Made by a program: the position numbers and the translations under genes. Below the pieces are notes generated by a model, which searched no databases, had not been told where the DNA came from, and saw only the letters and a list, made by a program, of their open reading frames with translations. Source: Pseudogulbenkiania sp. MAI-1 (GTDB taxonomy: Bacteria; Pseudomonadota; Gammaproteobacteria; Burkholderiales; Chromobacteriaceae). Taken from it: a DNA stretch of 64,000 nucleotides. Positions 10,901 through 18,401 of the stretch are shown here, one piece after another. The stretch spans positions 655,011-719,010 of the forward strand of contig NZ_AZUR01000001.1 of assembly GCF_000527175.1 (NCBI RefSeq), given 5' to 3'. How positions within the stretch are numbered: position 1 is the stretch's first letter; each line of letters starts with the position of its first letter.

Positions 10901-12918
10901 TTGAGGATAGCTGGATTCGCCTCTCCAGCCTGACGTCGTCGCTTAACGACACCGATGGCTCCGAAACCCTGTCCCTCCAGATCACCGGCCTGCCGGCCGG
11001 CACCGTGCTCAAGGACGGCGACGGCGCTTCGGCCCACACGGTCACCGTGGGAAACAATGGCATCGCGGATATCACCGGCTGGAATACCGCCAATCTGCAA
11101 CTGCTGCCGGTGACCGATTTCAACGGCACCCTGTCGTTGAACGTGGTGGCGACGGCGACGGAAGCGTCGAACCACAGCACGGCCACGACCACTGTGCCGC
11201 TGACGGTGACCGTGCTGGCGGCGCCGGACGGCGTGGCCGACACCTACCAAGTGGTCGAGGGCACTGCCAATGCCTTGGCGATGGTTCTGAGCAACGACGC
11301 CGACGCAACCGGTGCCGTGGTGGCACAGGTGGCGACCGATGCCACCGGCAGCGGAGCGCTGACGGTCGGCAGCTCGGTGACCCTCACGACCACGCTGGGC
11401 GGCAAGGTGGTGATGTACGCCGACGGTCACTTCCAGTACACCGCGCCGGTCCTGTCGCACACCAGTGCCGATACGCCGACGGACAGCTTCTATTACCAGG
11501 CCTCGGCGGGTGGCGCGTCCAGCACCTGGACCAAGGTTTCCATTGGGGTAACGGATACCAGCCCGGTGGCCGGCAGCGATGCGGCGGCCGTGAGATTCCT
11601 GGGGAGCGTCAGCGGCAATCTGCTGAGCAACGACGCCGTGGGGGCCGATGCCACGACGCTGACCAAGATCAACGGCAACAGCCTCAGCTTCGGCGCAGAC
11701 GGCTGGGCGCATGTGACCACCGCCAACGGCACGCTGGACGTCAAGGCCGACGGCACCTACCAGTACACCTCGTCCGTGTCCGCCAGCGTCAACCTGACGA
11801 CGGGCCAGGTGAGCGGCGGCACCACCGCCGGCCAGGCGTGGGATGCTTACGGCTTTACCTCGGCTCCAGTGACGGCAAGCGGAATGCTTCGCACCAGCCT
11901 CCTGACCGATGCGGCACACGACGCGGTGGTGTTGTCGGGCGGGGCCGGATCGGGCAAGGACGGTCTTGGCGTCAAGATCAGCGGCAACTCCAACGTTATC
12001 GACAATGGCGAGGTGCTGGTCGTGCACCTGGCCGAGCAGTCCCTGCACGCGGTGGCGACCATTGCCCAGTTCAACTACGCGCAGTCCACGACCGGTATCT
12101 GGACGGCCTACGATGCGCAGGGCAATCAGGTCGGCACCGGTACTTTCCACGGCATCGATTCGAGCGGCGGGGTGTTCACGGTGGACATTTCGACCAGCTC
12201 TGCCGCGAGCTACGTGTCGTTCACGTTTGCCGCCGGTAGCACTAGCAACCAGGGCTACGTGGTGCAGGCCCTCACCTATGACCGCCTCCCCGCCAACCAT
12301 AGCGACCAGATCAGTTACCAGATCACCGATGCGGATGGCGATGTGTCGTCCTCAGTGTTGACGGTGACCCCGGACACGGTCGGTCAAGACATTCGCGGCA
12401 CGGGCAGCGGCAACTATATCTTCGGCTCCAGCGGAAACGACACTCTGCACGGTTTGGGTGGCAACGATACGATCGTTGGCGGTAGCGGCAACGACTGGAT
12501 CGAAGGCGGGGCTGGTGATGACACGCTGACCGGTGACAGCACGTTTGCCAGTAGCGTGGGTATCGACACCTTCAAGTGGTCCCTGGCGGACGCCGGTACG
12601 GTGGGCTCCCCGGCCAAAGACACCATCACCGACTTCCAGACGGGCTCCACCGGTGACGTGCTGGATCTGCGCGATCTGCTGCAAGGCGAGCATGCCACCG
12701 GGACGTCGAACCTGACCAACTACCTGCACTTCGAACTGCAGGGCAGCAGTACAGTGGTGCACGTCAGCCATACCGGCGGGTATGCTGGTGGGTTCAATGC
12801 CGGGCAGGACACGCAGCAGATCACCCTGCAGAACGTGGACGTGACTAATCACATGACCCTGAGCGATCAGCAGATCCTGCAGAATCTGCTGAACAACGGG
12901 AAACTGATTACCGATTGA
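4948..12918 (+). CDS. lapA: Giant LapA-type biofilm adhesin (RTX, type I secreted)
   Basis: This 2656-residue repetitive surface adhesin opens with a retention module (about 1–140) that includes AAAG at 114–117, a fit to the di-alanine LapG cleavage site, followed by SSFIRLARV. From about 181 to 1709 come 15 Ig-like domains of three types: six beginning APSVTIDFAADALK, six beginning APVAxIAVDAITADN and three beginning ITIDPITADNTLN. Then follow a cadherin-like domain, a jelly-roll-like module near 1830–1990, VCBS-like domains, RTX nonapeptides (GGNDTIVGG, GGAGDDTLTG) near 2490–2530 and an uncleaved C-terminal secretion signal. The start is ATG 4948, preceded by AGGAG; an upstream in-frame TTG at 4924 has no such site. 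It lies 129 bases after the regulator gene and ends at a strong terminator. Confidence 0.93.
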   Translation: MNESSAIQGKVLAVHGIVKVIDASGHERVLKAGDVIRPGERVVLQDGASLSLERAGGEVVAVDGPRELTLTEETIVPQAIDKTEAAIAKLEPEAQRVLAALEAGQDPLEQLEPAAAGLTGAGSEESGSSFIRLARVSESLVAPDIVSETVDNTTVNSVTSADDANTAAATTANTAGVTDTTAPSVTIDFAADALKAGETSTVTFTFSEAVTGFSNADLTVDGGTLSDVSSADGGQTWTATFTPAAGYTGTASVTVASGSYTDLAGNTGTGGSDSAAVDTLAPVAAIAVDAITADNIVNAAEAGGDVTVTGTVSGEFQAGDAVTLTVNGQSYATTVDADGKYSVAIAGRDLAADSSIDAQVVATDAAGNSSTANSVHSYGVDTTAPSVKIDFAADALKAGETSTVTFTFSEAVTGFSNADLTVDGGTLSDVSSSDGGQTWTATFTPTAGYTGTASVTVASGSYTDLAGNAGTGGSDSAAVDTVAPVAQIAVDAITADNIVNAAEAGGDVTVTGTVTGEFRSGDAVTLTVNGQAYATTVDADGRYSVAIAGRDLAADSTIDAQVVATDAAGNRVTATTVHSHGVDTTIAATIAVDAITADNIVNAAEAGGDVTVTGTVSGEYQSGDAVTLTVNGQAYATTVDADGRYSVAIAGGDLAADSTIDAQVVATDAAGNRVTATTVHSHGVDTTIAASIAIDPITADNTLNQAEVGGDRVTVTGTVGGDVQIGDTVTLTVGGADYHGQVEDLGNGQLGYRIGVGSGDLAGSTTIQASVTTSDAAGNRASANADRNYTVDATAPVAQIAVDAITADNIVNAAEAGGDVTVTGTVSGEYQSGDAVTLTVNGQAYATTVDADGQYSVAIAGRDLAADSTIDAQVVASDAAGNRVTATTVHSHGVDTTITASITIDPITADNTLNQAEVGGDLVTVTGTVGGDVQIGDTVTLTVGGADYHGQVEDLGNGQLGYRIDVGSGDLAGSTTIQASVTTSDAAGNRASANADRSYTVDAIAPTVTVDIAADALKAGETSTVTFTFSEAVTGFNNADLTVDGGTLSDVSSSDGGKTWTATFTPTAGYTGTASVTVLGGSYTDLAGNEGRGGRDSATVDTAAPGVKVDIAADALKAGETSTVTFTFSEAVTSFSNADLTVDGGTLSDVSSSDGGQTWTATFTPTAGYTGTASVTVASGSYTDLAGNAGTGGSDRAAVDTTAPVAQIAVDAITADNIVNAAEAGGDVTVTGTVTGEFRSGDAVTLTVNGQAYATTVDADGRYSVAIAGRDLAADSTIDAQVVATDVAGNRVTATTVHSHGVDTTIAATIAVDAITADNIVNAAEAGGDVTVTGTVSGDYQAGDAVTLTVNGQDYHTTVGADGQYRVAVKGSDLAADSNVHASVLAHDAAGNSATASTDHGYGVDTAITASITIDPITADNTLNSQELGGDRVTVSGTVGGDVQLGDTVTLTVGGSSYQGQVEDLGNGQLGYRIGVGSGDLAGSTAIQASVTTRDAAHNSATATADRSYSVDTAGPSVTVDIAADALKSGETSTVTFTFSEAVTGFSNADLTVDGGTLSDVSSADGGQTWTATFTPAAGYTGSASVAVANASYTDLAGNAGSGGRDTAAVDTAGPSVTVDIAADALKSGETSTVTFTFSEAVTGFSNADLTVDGGTLSDVSSADGGQTWTATFSPAAGYAGPVGVTVAGGSYTDLAGNAGTGGSDHAAVNALPGAAAVSASGNEDTPITVSLQGTDAEDGAVGQFQIDSLPANGTLYSDIAMTQQVSAGSTVSDTLYFKPDANWSGDSSFTYKAVDSLGEVSATAATASIHVEAVADAPNLSAAGSSSFTTVDFTNSATGMAVSVASVGDGQWHTGNAGNQVEVYEASVYGVSGGSNKVLELERNTGDASNLYHDFTVKAGETYHVELDYAPRSGSESSSGVRVYWNGQLVTTLSGSSATWQHISLDLPVTADGTSRLEFKATDSNSYGGLLDNISVVSKVNTGFEDSWIRLSSLTSSLNDTDGSETLSLQITGLPAGTVLKDGDGASAHTVTVGNNGIADITGWNTANLQLLPVTDFNGTLSLNVVATATEASNHSTATTTVPLTVTVLAAPDGVADTYQVVEGTANALAMVLSNDADATGAVVAQVATDATGSGALTVGSSVTLTTTLGGKVVMYADGHFQYTAPVLSHTSADTPTDSFYYQASAGGASSTWTKVSIGVTDTSPVAGSDAAAVRFLGSVSGNLLSNDAVGADATTLTKINGNSLSFGADGWAHVTTANGTLDVKADGTYQYTSSVSASVNLTTGQVSGGTTAGQAWDAYGFTSAPVTASGMLRTSLLTDAAHDAVVLSGGAGSGKDGLGVKISGNSNVIDNGEVLVVHLAEQSLHAVATIAQFNYAQSTTGIWTAYDAQGNQVGTGTFHGIDSSGGVFTVDISTSSAASYVSFTFAAGSTSNQGYVVQALTYDRLPANHSDQISYQITDADGDVSSSVLTVTPDTVGQDIRGTGSGNYIFGSSGNDTLHGLGGNDTIVGGSGNDWIEGGAGDDTLTGDSTFASSVGIDTFKWSLADAGTVGSPAKDTITDFQTGSTGDVLDLRDLLQGEHATGTSNLTNYLHFELQGSSTVVHVSHTGGYAGGFNAGQDTQQITLQNVDVTNHMTLSDQQILQNLLNNGKLITD
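5488..10074 (+). repeat. Array of 15 ~300-bp coding repeats (three Ig-like types) inside lapA
   Basis: The repeats are near-identical at DNA level within each type. Order is A-B-A-B-B-C-B-C-A-A-B-B-C-A-A, where A encodes ADALKAGETSTVTFTFSEAV, B encodes AITADNIVNAAEAGGDV and C encodes ITADNTLNQAEVGGD. Each unit is about 99–105 codons. Long exact matches between units offer substrates for recombination and can mislead short-read assembly. These are protein-coding domains, not a CRISPR array. Confidence 0.9.
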
Positions 12919-12932
12919 TCCGGTGGCGTAGC

Positions 12933-12971
12933 GAAAAAGCCGGCAGCGTAATGGCGCTGTCGGCTTTTTTA
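12933..12971 (+). terminator. Rho-independent terminator of lapA
   Basis: An 11-bp stem with one G·T pair (AGCCGGCAGCG / CGCTGTCGGCT) and a short loop is followed by a run of six T, 15 bases after the lapA stop. Confidence 0.88.
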
Positions 12972-12983
12972 TTGATGGTCAAG

Positions 12984-13015
12984 AAAATGCCCCATCTCCC
13001 TGGGGACAGATGGGG
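12984..13015 (-). terminator. Rho-independent terminator of lapD
   Basis: On the minus strand an 8-bp stem (CCCCATCT / AGATGGGG) is followed by CATTTTCTT, about 20 bases downstream of the lapD stop. It sits back to back with the lapA terminator. Confidence 0.7.
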
Positions 13016-13037
13016 CTGCCTGTTGCCGCTGGATAGG

Positions 13038-14951
13038 TTAAGCGATGGCCGGTCCGGTCAGGCTGTGGACGCCCAGCTCGATCAGTGTCCGGGCCTCGTC
13101 GTGGCTGGCGATGCCCTTGGCTTCCAGCTGAACGCCCATCAGCGAGGTCATCTGCAGCAGGCCGCGCAGCAGGGCCTGGCGGCCTTCGTCCTGATGGATG
13201 TTGCGGGTCAGGGCGTTGTCGAGCACCAGGTAGGCGATGCCCGCCTCGTGAATGCGCGCGACCAGTTCCAGGTCGTGTCCCTGGATCTCCACGGCGATGC
13301 GCTGGCCTGCCGCGCGCAGGCTGCGGCTGAAGGCCAGGAACGGCTCCCAGTACTCGTTCAGGCCGGTCTCGTGAAATTCGAAGGTGACCTTGCGTTCCGG
13401 GTGCTGCTTGAGCAACTGCTGGACCTGGCCGAGGAAAGCGTCATGCCCCAGCGAGGCCGGCGAGAAGTTGACGGCCAGCGCGCCGGCGGGTCCGCGTTCC
13501 AGCGCGATCGTCAGCGCGGCGAGATCCAGCAGGTGGGTCAGCCCGAGCCGCAGGGCGTGGGAGACCAGGCGTAGCGCGCTCATCGGTGGGGTGTCGGCGA
13601 TTTCCGGGCGATAGAGCATGCCTTCATGCCACAGGATGTGATGGTCGGCACTGCGCACCGGATACCAGCGCAAGGCGAGCTGTTGGTCGCGGCAGGCGCT
13701 TTCGATCAGCTGGCGCCAGTTCAGGTCGCTGGCCTGGGTGGGGGTGAACACGGTGGTTTCCTCCCGTTTCCAGGTATTGGGTACCTGTGCCTCGGCTTGC
13801 GCCAGCACGTCGCTGGCCCGTCCCAGTACCTGGGTCAGGCTGTCTCCGGTGCTGAAAGCGGTGACGCCGATATGGCCGACGCCCATGGTATCGGTCAGGT
13901 CCATCGCCTGGTACAGCGGCCACTGGGCGCACAGCTCGTTGGCCAGTTGCAGGGCTTCGCGTTCGGACAGCTCGGGGCAGAGCAGGGCAAAGTCGGCACC
14001 GCGCAGGCGGGCCGCCAGCCCGCCCGGGGTGCGCTGGCCGTGCTGTTTCAGGTCGTCGGCCAGCCGGCGCAGCAGGGCGTCTGCCTTGCGCCCTCCCAGG
14101 CGCTGGTTGAGCTCGGCGAGCCCGGCCACGCGGATCAGCAGCAGGTAGCCGCTGACCGGCTCGTCCGCGTCGCCCAGCAGGGCGGTCAGGCGCTGGTCGA
14201 AGGCGTCGCGGTTGGGCAGGCCGGTGGTCGGGTCGGTCAGCTTCTCCTTGCGCAGCCGTTCCAGTTCGTCCTTGAGCCCCAGCAGATAGCTTTGCAGGCG
14301 CTCCACCATGGTGTTCATGGCGTGTGCCACGTCGGCCAGCTCCGGGATGCTGGGAATGGCGATGCGCAGGAAGCGCTGTTCGCTGATGGCATGGGCCTGA
14401 TCCACCACGGTGCCCAGCTGGCGGCGCAGGCTGCGGATGTCGAGAAAGCCCAGGAGGCCGGCCAGGAGCCCGGTGGCCAGCAGCCACAGCACGGTCTGCA
14501 CGGCGCCGAGCCAGAGCGAGCTGTAGGCGTAGCCCGGGTGGGAGATGACCACGACGCGGCCAGCCTGCAGCCAGCCGCTGTTGACCAGAGCCCGCCCCGG
14601 TGCCGGAGCCAGCGGCAGCAGGCGATGGAACCAGCCGGGGGTGTCTTCCAGGCCGTCGATGTTCTTGCGCGCCACCTTGGGCCGTCCGGCCGTGTCCTCC
14701 CAGCGGATCTGGACAAAGTGCCCCTGGTCGAAGGCGGCATTGATCAGGGTCTCGGCCATGACCGGCTCCGCCTTGTACTGGGTCAGCATCAGGGCCAGCG
14801 CATTGGCGGTGTCGGCGTTCTGGGCGGTCAGCTGTTGTTCCAGGTAGCTGCGGGCGTTGAGCAGGTTGGCCACCAAGGCCCCGCCTATCGACAGGAAAGC
14901 CAGCATCAGCAACAGCAACCACAAACGTTGTACCAGGGAGAGTTTGGTCAT
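13038..14951 (-). CDS. lapD: LapD-like inner-membrane c-di-GMP receptor (degenerate GGDEF and EAL)
   Basis: This 637-residue protein has an N-terminal membrane helix, a periplasmic LapD/MoxY-type domain (about 30–150), a second helix near 150–175, a HAMP-like segment, a GGDEF-family domain and a C-terminal EAL-family domain. Both enzymatic motifs are lost: the GGDEF position reads RGADF and the EAL position reads EGMLY. It is therefore expected to bind c-di-GMP rather than make or break it. In P. fluorescens, LapD with bound c-di-GMP sequesters the protease LapG in the periplasm and so preserves surface LapA. It lies 23 bases downstream of lapG on the same strand and convergent with lapA, as expected for a dedicated regulatory pair. 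Confidence 0.93.
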   Translation of the reverse strand: MTKLSLVQRLWLLLLMLAFLSIGGALVANLLNARSYLEQQLTAQNADTANALALMLTQYKAEPVMAETLINAAFDQGHFVQIRWEDTAGRPKVARKNIDGLEDTPGWFHRLLPLAPAPGRALVNSGWLQAGRVVVISHPGYAYSSLWLGAVQTVLWLLATGLLAGLLGFLDIRSLRRQLGTVVDQAHAISEQRFLRIAIPSIPELADVAHAMNTMVERLQSYLLGLKDELERLRKEKLTDPTTGLPNRDAFDQRLTALLGDADEPVSGYLLLIRVAGLAELNQRLGGRKADALLRRLADDLKQHGQRTPGGLAARLRGADFALLCPELSEREALQLANELCAQWPLYQAMDLTDTMGVGHIGVTAFSTGDSLTQVLGRASDVLAQAEAQVPNTWKREETTVFTPTQASDLNWRQLIESACRDQQLALRWYPVRSADHHILWHEGMLYRPEIADTPPMSALRLVSHALRLGLTHLLDLAALTIALERGPAGALAVNFSPASLGHDAFLGQVQQLLKQHPERKVTFEFHETGLNEYWEPFLAFSRSLRAAGQRIAVEIQGHDLELVARIHEAGIAYLVLDNALTRNIHQDEGRQALLRGLLQMTSLMGVQLEAKGIASHDEARTLIELGVHSLTGPAIA

Positions 14952-14974
14952 GGTGACGGATCAAGTGAGCGTTA

Positions 14975-15625
14975 TCAGAGGATAAAGCCTTCGGCTTTCA
15001 TTTTGTCCAGCAACTGCTTCCAGCGGGTCAGCCGGCTGACGTTGTTGTTCTGCGTCGTGCCGACCCAGATGCTTTCCATGTTGAAGCTGAATACCGGAAT
15101 CAGGTCCGGCCGTTGCGAGGCCGGCAGGATGGAGGTGACGAGGTTGTCCAGAACCAGCGGCTCGACATCGGGAGCAGGGTAATAGGCCAGGACCATGTGC
15201 GCCTGGGTAACGTTGCTGGCGGGGCCGCCAATGCGGGCCTTGACGTAGGTCAGCCGGATTTTGTCCGGATCGACCCCCAGCAGCCTCAGCGACACGTATT
15301 TGCCGATCACGAAGCTCTTGCAGTCCCCGGCACCCTTGCTGAAGGTCTCCAGCGGCGTGGGCCAGTAGTCTTCCTGTTTCCAGACCACCTTGTCTTCCGC
15401 GTAGGCGATGCGCCGGTTGAAAAAGGCGTTCACTTCCTTGAGCTGGGCCGCCTCCGGGCTCGTGCCCAGTGTGTTGAGCAGGTCCTGCCACTCCCGGAAC
15501 AGTTTTTGCGCCTGCGGCCCGTAACGGGCCACGGCCTGTTGGGAGGGGAGGCTGCGGCCGACGACGGCCAGGCAGAGCAGGGCGAGCAGCAGTCCGGCCA
15601 GCACCCGTCGTACACAGCGGGTCAT
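14975..15625 (-). CDS. lapG: LapG-like periplasmic cysteine protease (transglutaminase-like, DUF920)
   Basis: It should release the adhesin by cutting after the di-alanine in its N-terminal module. The chosen start (MTRCVRRVLAG) gives 216 residues with an N-terminal hydrophobic export segment at 7–23; a longer reading from 15685 adds 20 residues ahead of that segment and is less likely. The Cys-His-Asp triad can be placed at C102 (GAGDCKSF), H143 (QAHMVLAYY) and D160 (LVLDNL). The His–Asp spacing of 17 equals that in known LapG proteins. It is the first gene of a lapG–lapD operon. Confidence 0.93.
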   Translation of the reverse strand: MTRCVRRVLAGLLLALLCLAVVGRSLPSQQAVARYGPQAQKLFREWQDLLNTLGTSPEAAQLKEVNAFFNRRIAYAEDKVVWKQEDYWPTPLETFSKGAGDCKSFVIGKYVSLRLLGVDPDKIRLTYVKARIGGPASNVTQAHMVLAYYPAPDVEPLVLDNLVTSILPASQRPDLIPVFSFNMESIWVGTTQNNNVSRLTRWKQLLDKMKAEGFIL

Positions 15626-15822
15626 CGACTTTGAGGTGCCGAGGCTACCGAAGGAAGCCCACGGAAAAGGGAGCGGCTGGGCCATGAGTCCTACGGTAGG
15701 TTAAGAAATGTTCGCCACAAGAAAATTGCCAATGGTATAATTTTTCTATTAACAGTATTGTTAATGATTGTTTAATAAAATCTGCTCAATTAAATAGTTT
15801 GCATCTTACACGAGGTCGTTCA
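15626..15822. promoter_or_regulatory. AT-rich divergent promoter region between lapG and lapE
   Basis: This intergenic stretch separates the divergent lapG–lapD and lapE transcripts. From about 15706 to 15800 it is AT-rich and contains a perfect TATAAT at 15736–15741 on the plus strand, but no well-spaced -35 hexamer was found for it. lapE has a GAGG ribosome-binding site at 15812–15815. Base composition resembles the region upstream of lapB. Confidence 0.5.
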
Positions 15823-17352
15823 ATGTCGAACAAATATCCCGTTCTGAGGATATCGATCGCTCTGGCTCTTGCCTGCGCGGTGTCGCACCAGGCACTGGCC
15901 ATCGAACTGAAAGACGCGGTTGAGAAAGCTATCGTCAACAACCCGGAAGTCCGTCTCAAATGGCACCAGTTCCGCGGGGCGGGAGAAGACGTGGGAGTGG
16001 GGCGCGCCGGCTTTCTGCCGTCGGTCGACCTGAGCTACGAAGCCACCCGGCAGCGCTTCGATTACGCCCCGTCGTCGACCAGCGACCAGCGCTATACCAC
16101 GCGCGGCTGGACGGCCACGCTGACGCAGAACCTGTTCCAGGGCTTCCAGACCTACAATACCGTCAAGCAACTGGGCTATGACCAGCAGGCGCGCTACTTC
16201 GATTTCCTGGAGGCCTCGGAAAGCATGGCGCTGCAGGTGACGCAGGCCTATGCCGACGTGCTGCGGTATCGCCAACTGGTGGAGTTCGCCCAGGAAAACT
16301 ACGCCACCCACAAAGGCATCTACGACCAGATCCAGAAGAAGGTGCAGGCCGGGGCCGGACGGCGCGTGGACTTCGAGCAGGCCGCCGGCCGCCTCGCGCT
16401 GGCCGAGTCGAACCTGATCACGGAAACCTCCAATCTGCACGACGTCTCGGTGCGCTACTCCCGGCTGGTCGGCATCGAACCGCCGGCACAACTGTCGCCG
16501 CTGCCGGGCTGGCAGACAGCCCTGCCCAAGGGGCCGGATCTGCTGGCCAGCGCCGTGGGGCGCAGTCCGGCCTACCTGAGCGCCCTGTCCACCGTCCGCT
16601 CCGCCCGTTCCGAGGTGAGTGCACGGCGCGGCGCTTTCTCGCCGACGCTGGACCTCAGGGCCAGCAAGGGCTACACCAACGACTACGAGGATATCTCGGG
16701 GCAGACCCGGCGTTCCTCGGTGGGCCTGGTGTTCAACGTGAACCTGTTCCGCGGCGGCGCCGATCGCGCCCGGCTCGGATCCTCCGCCGAAAAGCTCAAC
16801 ACCACGCTCGACCTGCGCGACAAGGTGTGCCGCGACCTGCGCCAGACCGTGCGCATCGCCTACAACAACGTGGTCAAGCTGCAGGACCAGATGAACTCGC
16901 TGCGCCAGCACCAGTTGTCGACGGAAAAGGCGCGCGAAGCCTACCGCAAGCAGTTCGACATCGGCCAGCGCACCCTGCTCGACGTGCTCGACAGCGAGAA
17001 CGAGCTGTACGACGCCAAGCGCGCTTACGTCAACGCCCAGATGGACCACACCACGGCGCAGGCGAGCGTGCTGGCGAACTCCGGCCGCCTTCTGGAAACC
17101 CTCCGCCTCAAGCCGATCGAGGAATACGAGACCAAGGATGGCTTGAGCGCGGAAGAACGCGGCGCCTGCGACACCGCCTACACCCCGCCGCCCGCCGTCG
17201 ACGTGAACGCCATCCAGCCGCGACCGTACGTGGCGGCGACGGCCGACGTCGAACTGCCGGCGGCCGAAGCGCCCAAGCCGGCCGAGCCCGTCAAGTCCGT
17301 CAAACCGGTCAAGCCCGCCGCTAAACCGGCTAGCGCTCCCGCCAAGCCGTAA
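15823..17352 (+). CDS. lapE: TolC-family outer-membrane channel of the Lap exporter (LapE-like)
   Basis: This 509-residue protein has a clear signal peptide ending near ALA at residue 27. The TolC-type duplicated alpha-helical/beta-barrel fold follows, including LTQNLFQGFQTYN near 104 and the second-half counterpart VNLFRGGADRARLGS near 306. The last ~30 residues form a Lys/Pro/Ala-rich tail (VKPVKPAAKPASAPAKP) beyond the fold, which is unusual for the family but probably disordered. The start is ATG 15823 with GAGG upstream; a TTG 24 bases earlier is in frame but less likely. It should complete the LapB–LapC–LapE channel in the outer membrane. Confidence 0.9.
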   Translation: MSNKYPVLRISIALALACAVSHQALAIELKDAVEKAIVNNPEVRLKWHQFRGAGEDVGVGRAGFLPSVDLSYEATRQRFDYAPSSTSDQRYTTRGWTATLTQNLFQGFQTYNTVKQLGYDQQARYFDFLEASESMALQVTQAYADVLRYRQLVEFAQENYATHKGIYDQIQKKVQAGAGRRVDFEQAAGRLALAESNLITETSNLHDVSVRYSRLVGIEPPAQLSPLPGWQTALPKGPDLLASAVGRSPAYLSALSTVRSARSEVSARRGAFSPTLDLRASKGYTNDYEDISGQTRRSSVGLVFNVNLFRGGADRARLGSSAEKLNTTLDLRDKVCRDLRQTVRIAYNNVVKLQDQMNSLRQHQLSTEKAREAYRKQFDIGQRTLLDVLDSENELYDAKRAYVNAQMDHTTAQASVLANSGRLLETLRLKPIEEYETKDGLSAEERGACDTAYTPPPAVDVNAIQPRPYVAATADVELPAAEAPKPAEPVKSVKPVKPAAKPASAPAKP

Positions 17353-17364
17353 GTTGGGCGTCCC

Positions 17365-18279
17365 TTACGCCGTCCCCGCCAGGTTCTCGAGAAAGCGCTC
17401 CAGGATCAGGTTGGGACGGCGTCCCTTGCGCGTGACCACGGCCAGTGGAATGTCGTAGTGATAGCGCTCGGGGAGCAGGGCGCGCAGTTGGCCCTGTTCC
17501 ACCCAGCGCGCCGCGTAGTGGTCGGGCAGAAAGCCGATGAAGCTGCCGGTAAGGATCAGGAAGGCGATGCCCTCACGGTCCGAGGCGGTGGCGCAGCAGT
17601 TCATTGTCTGAAGCCGCTCCTGGGCCTCGAGCGGGAGCTGGTAGCTGGGCGCGATGGCTTCGCTGCGGCTCAGCTCCCCGGTGTCGATGCCGTTGTCCGG
17701 GCGGGCGAACAGCGGGTGCTCGCGGCTGCAATAGAGCAGCGAGCGCTCCTCGTAGAGCGGATGGTATTCCAGTCCGGCCAGTGAGGTGATCTGCGGGATC
17801 ACGCCGACATGCAACTGGCCGTCGAGCACTCCGCGCTCGATATCGCCCGGCGTGCTCATGCCGATATTGATGCGCACCCCCGGCCCTTGCGTGCGCAGCG
17901 CCTTCAGCGCGTGGGTGATGCGCATGTGCGGCTGGGTCACCATGTTGTTGATGATGCCGATGTTGAATTCCCCGCGCAGTTGGCGGTGCAACTGGTTGAC
18001 CTCGCTGCGGAAACCTTCGATGGCGGCGAGCAGCGTCTGGCTCGCGCGCAACACCTCGCGCCCCTCGTCGGTCAGCGCGAAGCCGGCACGGCCGCGCTGA
18101 CACAAACGCATCCCCAAGCGCTTTTCCAGATCCCCCATGTGCAGGCTGATGGCCGAGCGGCTGATGCCCAGCACCCCTTCGGCGGCGGCGAAGCTGCCGC
18201 ACTCCACCACGGTCTTGAACAGTCGTAGCAGCCGGATATCGAAATCGCTGACCTGGGCGAGGGCGTGTGTCTTGCTCAT
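17365..18279 (-). CDS. LysR-family transcriptional regulator
   Basis: This 304-residue protein has a winged helix-turn-helix in residues ~12–70 (FAAAEGVLGISRSAISLHMG) and a LysR substrate-binding domain after ~95. It is divergent from the aminotransferase gene at 18402 with a 122-base shared spacer, the usual arrangement for a LysR regulator and its target. It is therefore a candidate regulator of the beta-alanine/omega-amino acid catabolic pair. The ligand cannot be read from the sequence. It ends 12 bases from lapE, convergent. Confidence 0.9.
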   Translation of the reverse strand: MSKTHALAQVSDFDIRLLRLFKTVVECGSFAAAEGVLGISRSAISLHMGDLEKRLGMRLCQRGRAGFALTDEGREVLRASQTLLAAIEGFRSEVNQLHRQLRGEFNIGIINNMVTQPHMRITHALKALRTQGPGVRINIGMSTPGDIERGVLDGQLHVGVIPQITSLAGLEYHPLYEERSLLYCSREHPLFARPDNGIDTGELSRSEAIAPSYQLPLEAQERLQTMNCCATASDREGIAFLILTGSFIGFLPDHYAARWVEQGQLRALLPERYHYDIPLAVVTRKGRRPNLILERFLENLAGTA

Positions 18280-18401
18280 GGTTGAGTAAAACCGAAACTG
18301 AACGTGAGAAGAATATGATTTAACTCACCATGCCAGTTGATGCAAGCTAGACACCGTTACTTCCACTTCCTGTTCCACCTTACCGTTTCAGGAGCCGTGC
18401 C
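18280..18401. promoter_or_regulatory. Divergent LysR/aminotransferase control region
   Basis: The spacer holds an imperfect inverted pair, TTGAGTAAAA (18282–18291) and ATTTAACTCA (18318–18327), separated by about 26 bases. This could be LysR half-sites. No sigma-54 signature was found here. Confidence 0.4.

Noticed and set aside
4903..12300. A 2465-codon open frame antisense to lapA
   Set aside because: It is a by-product of G+C-rich repeated codons in lapA. It is Gly/Val/Asp/Arg-rich low-complexity, repeats in register with the lapA units and has no credible domain, whereas the plus strand encodes a coherent adhesin.
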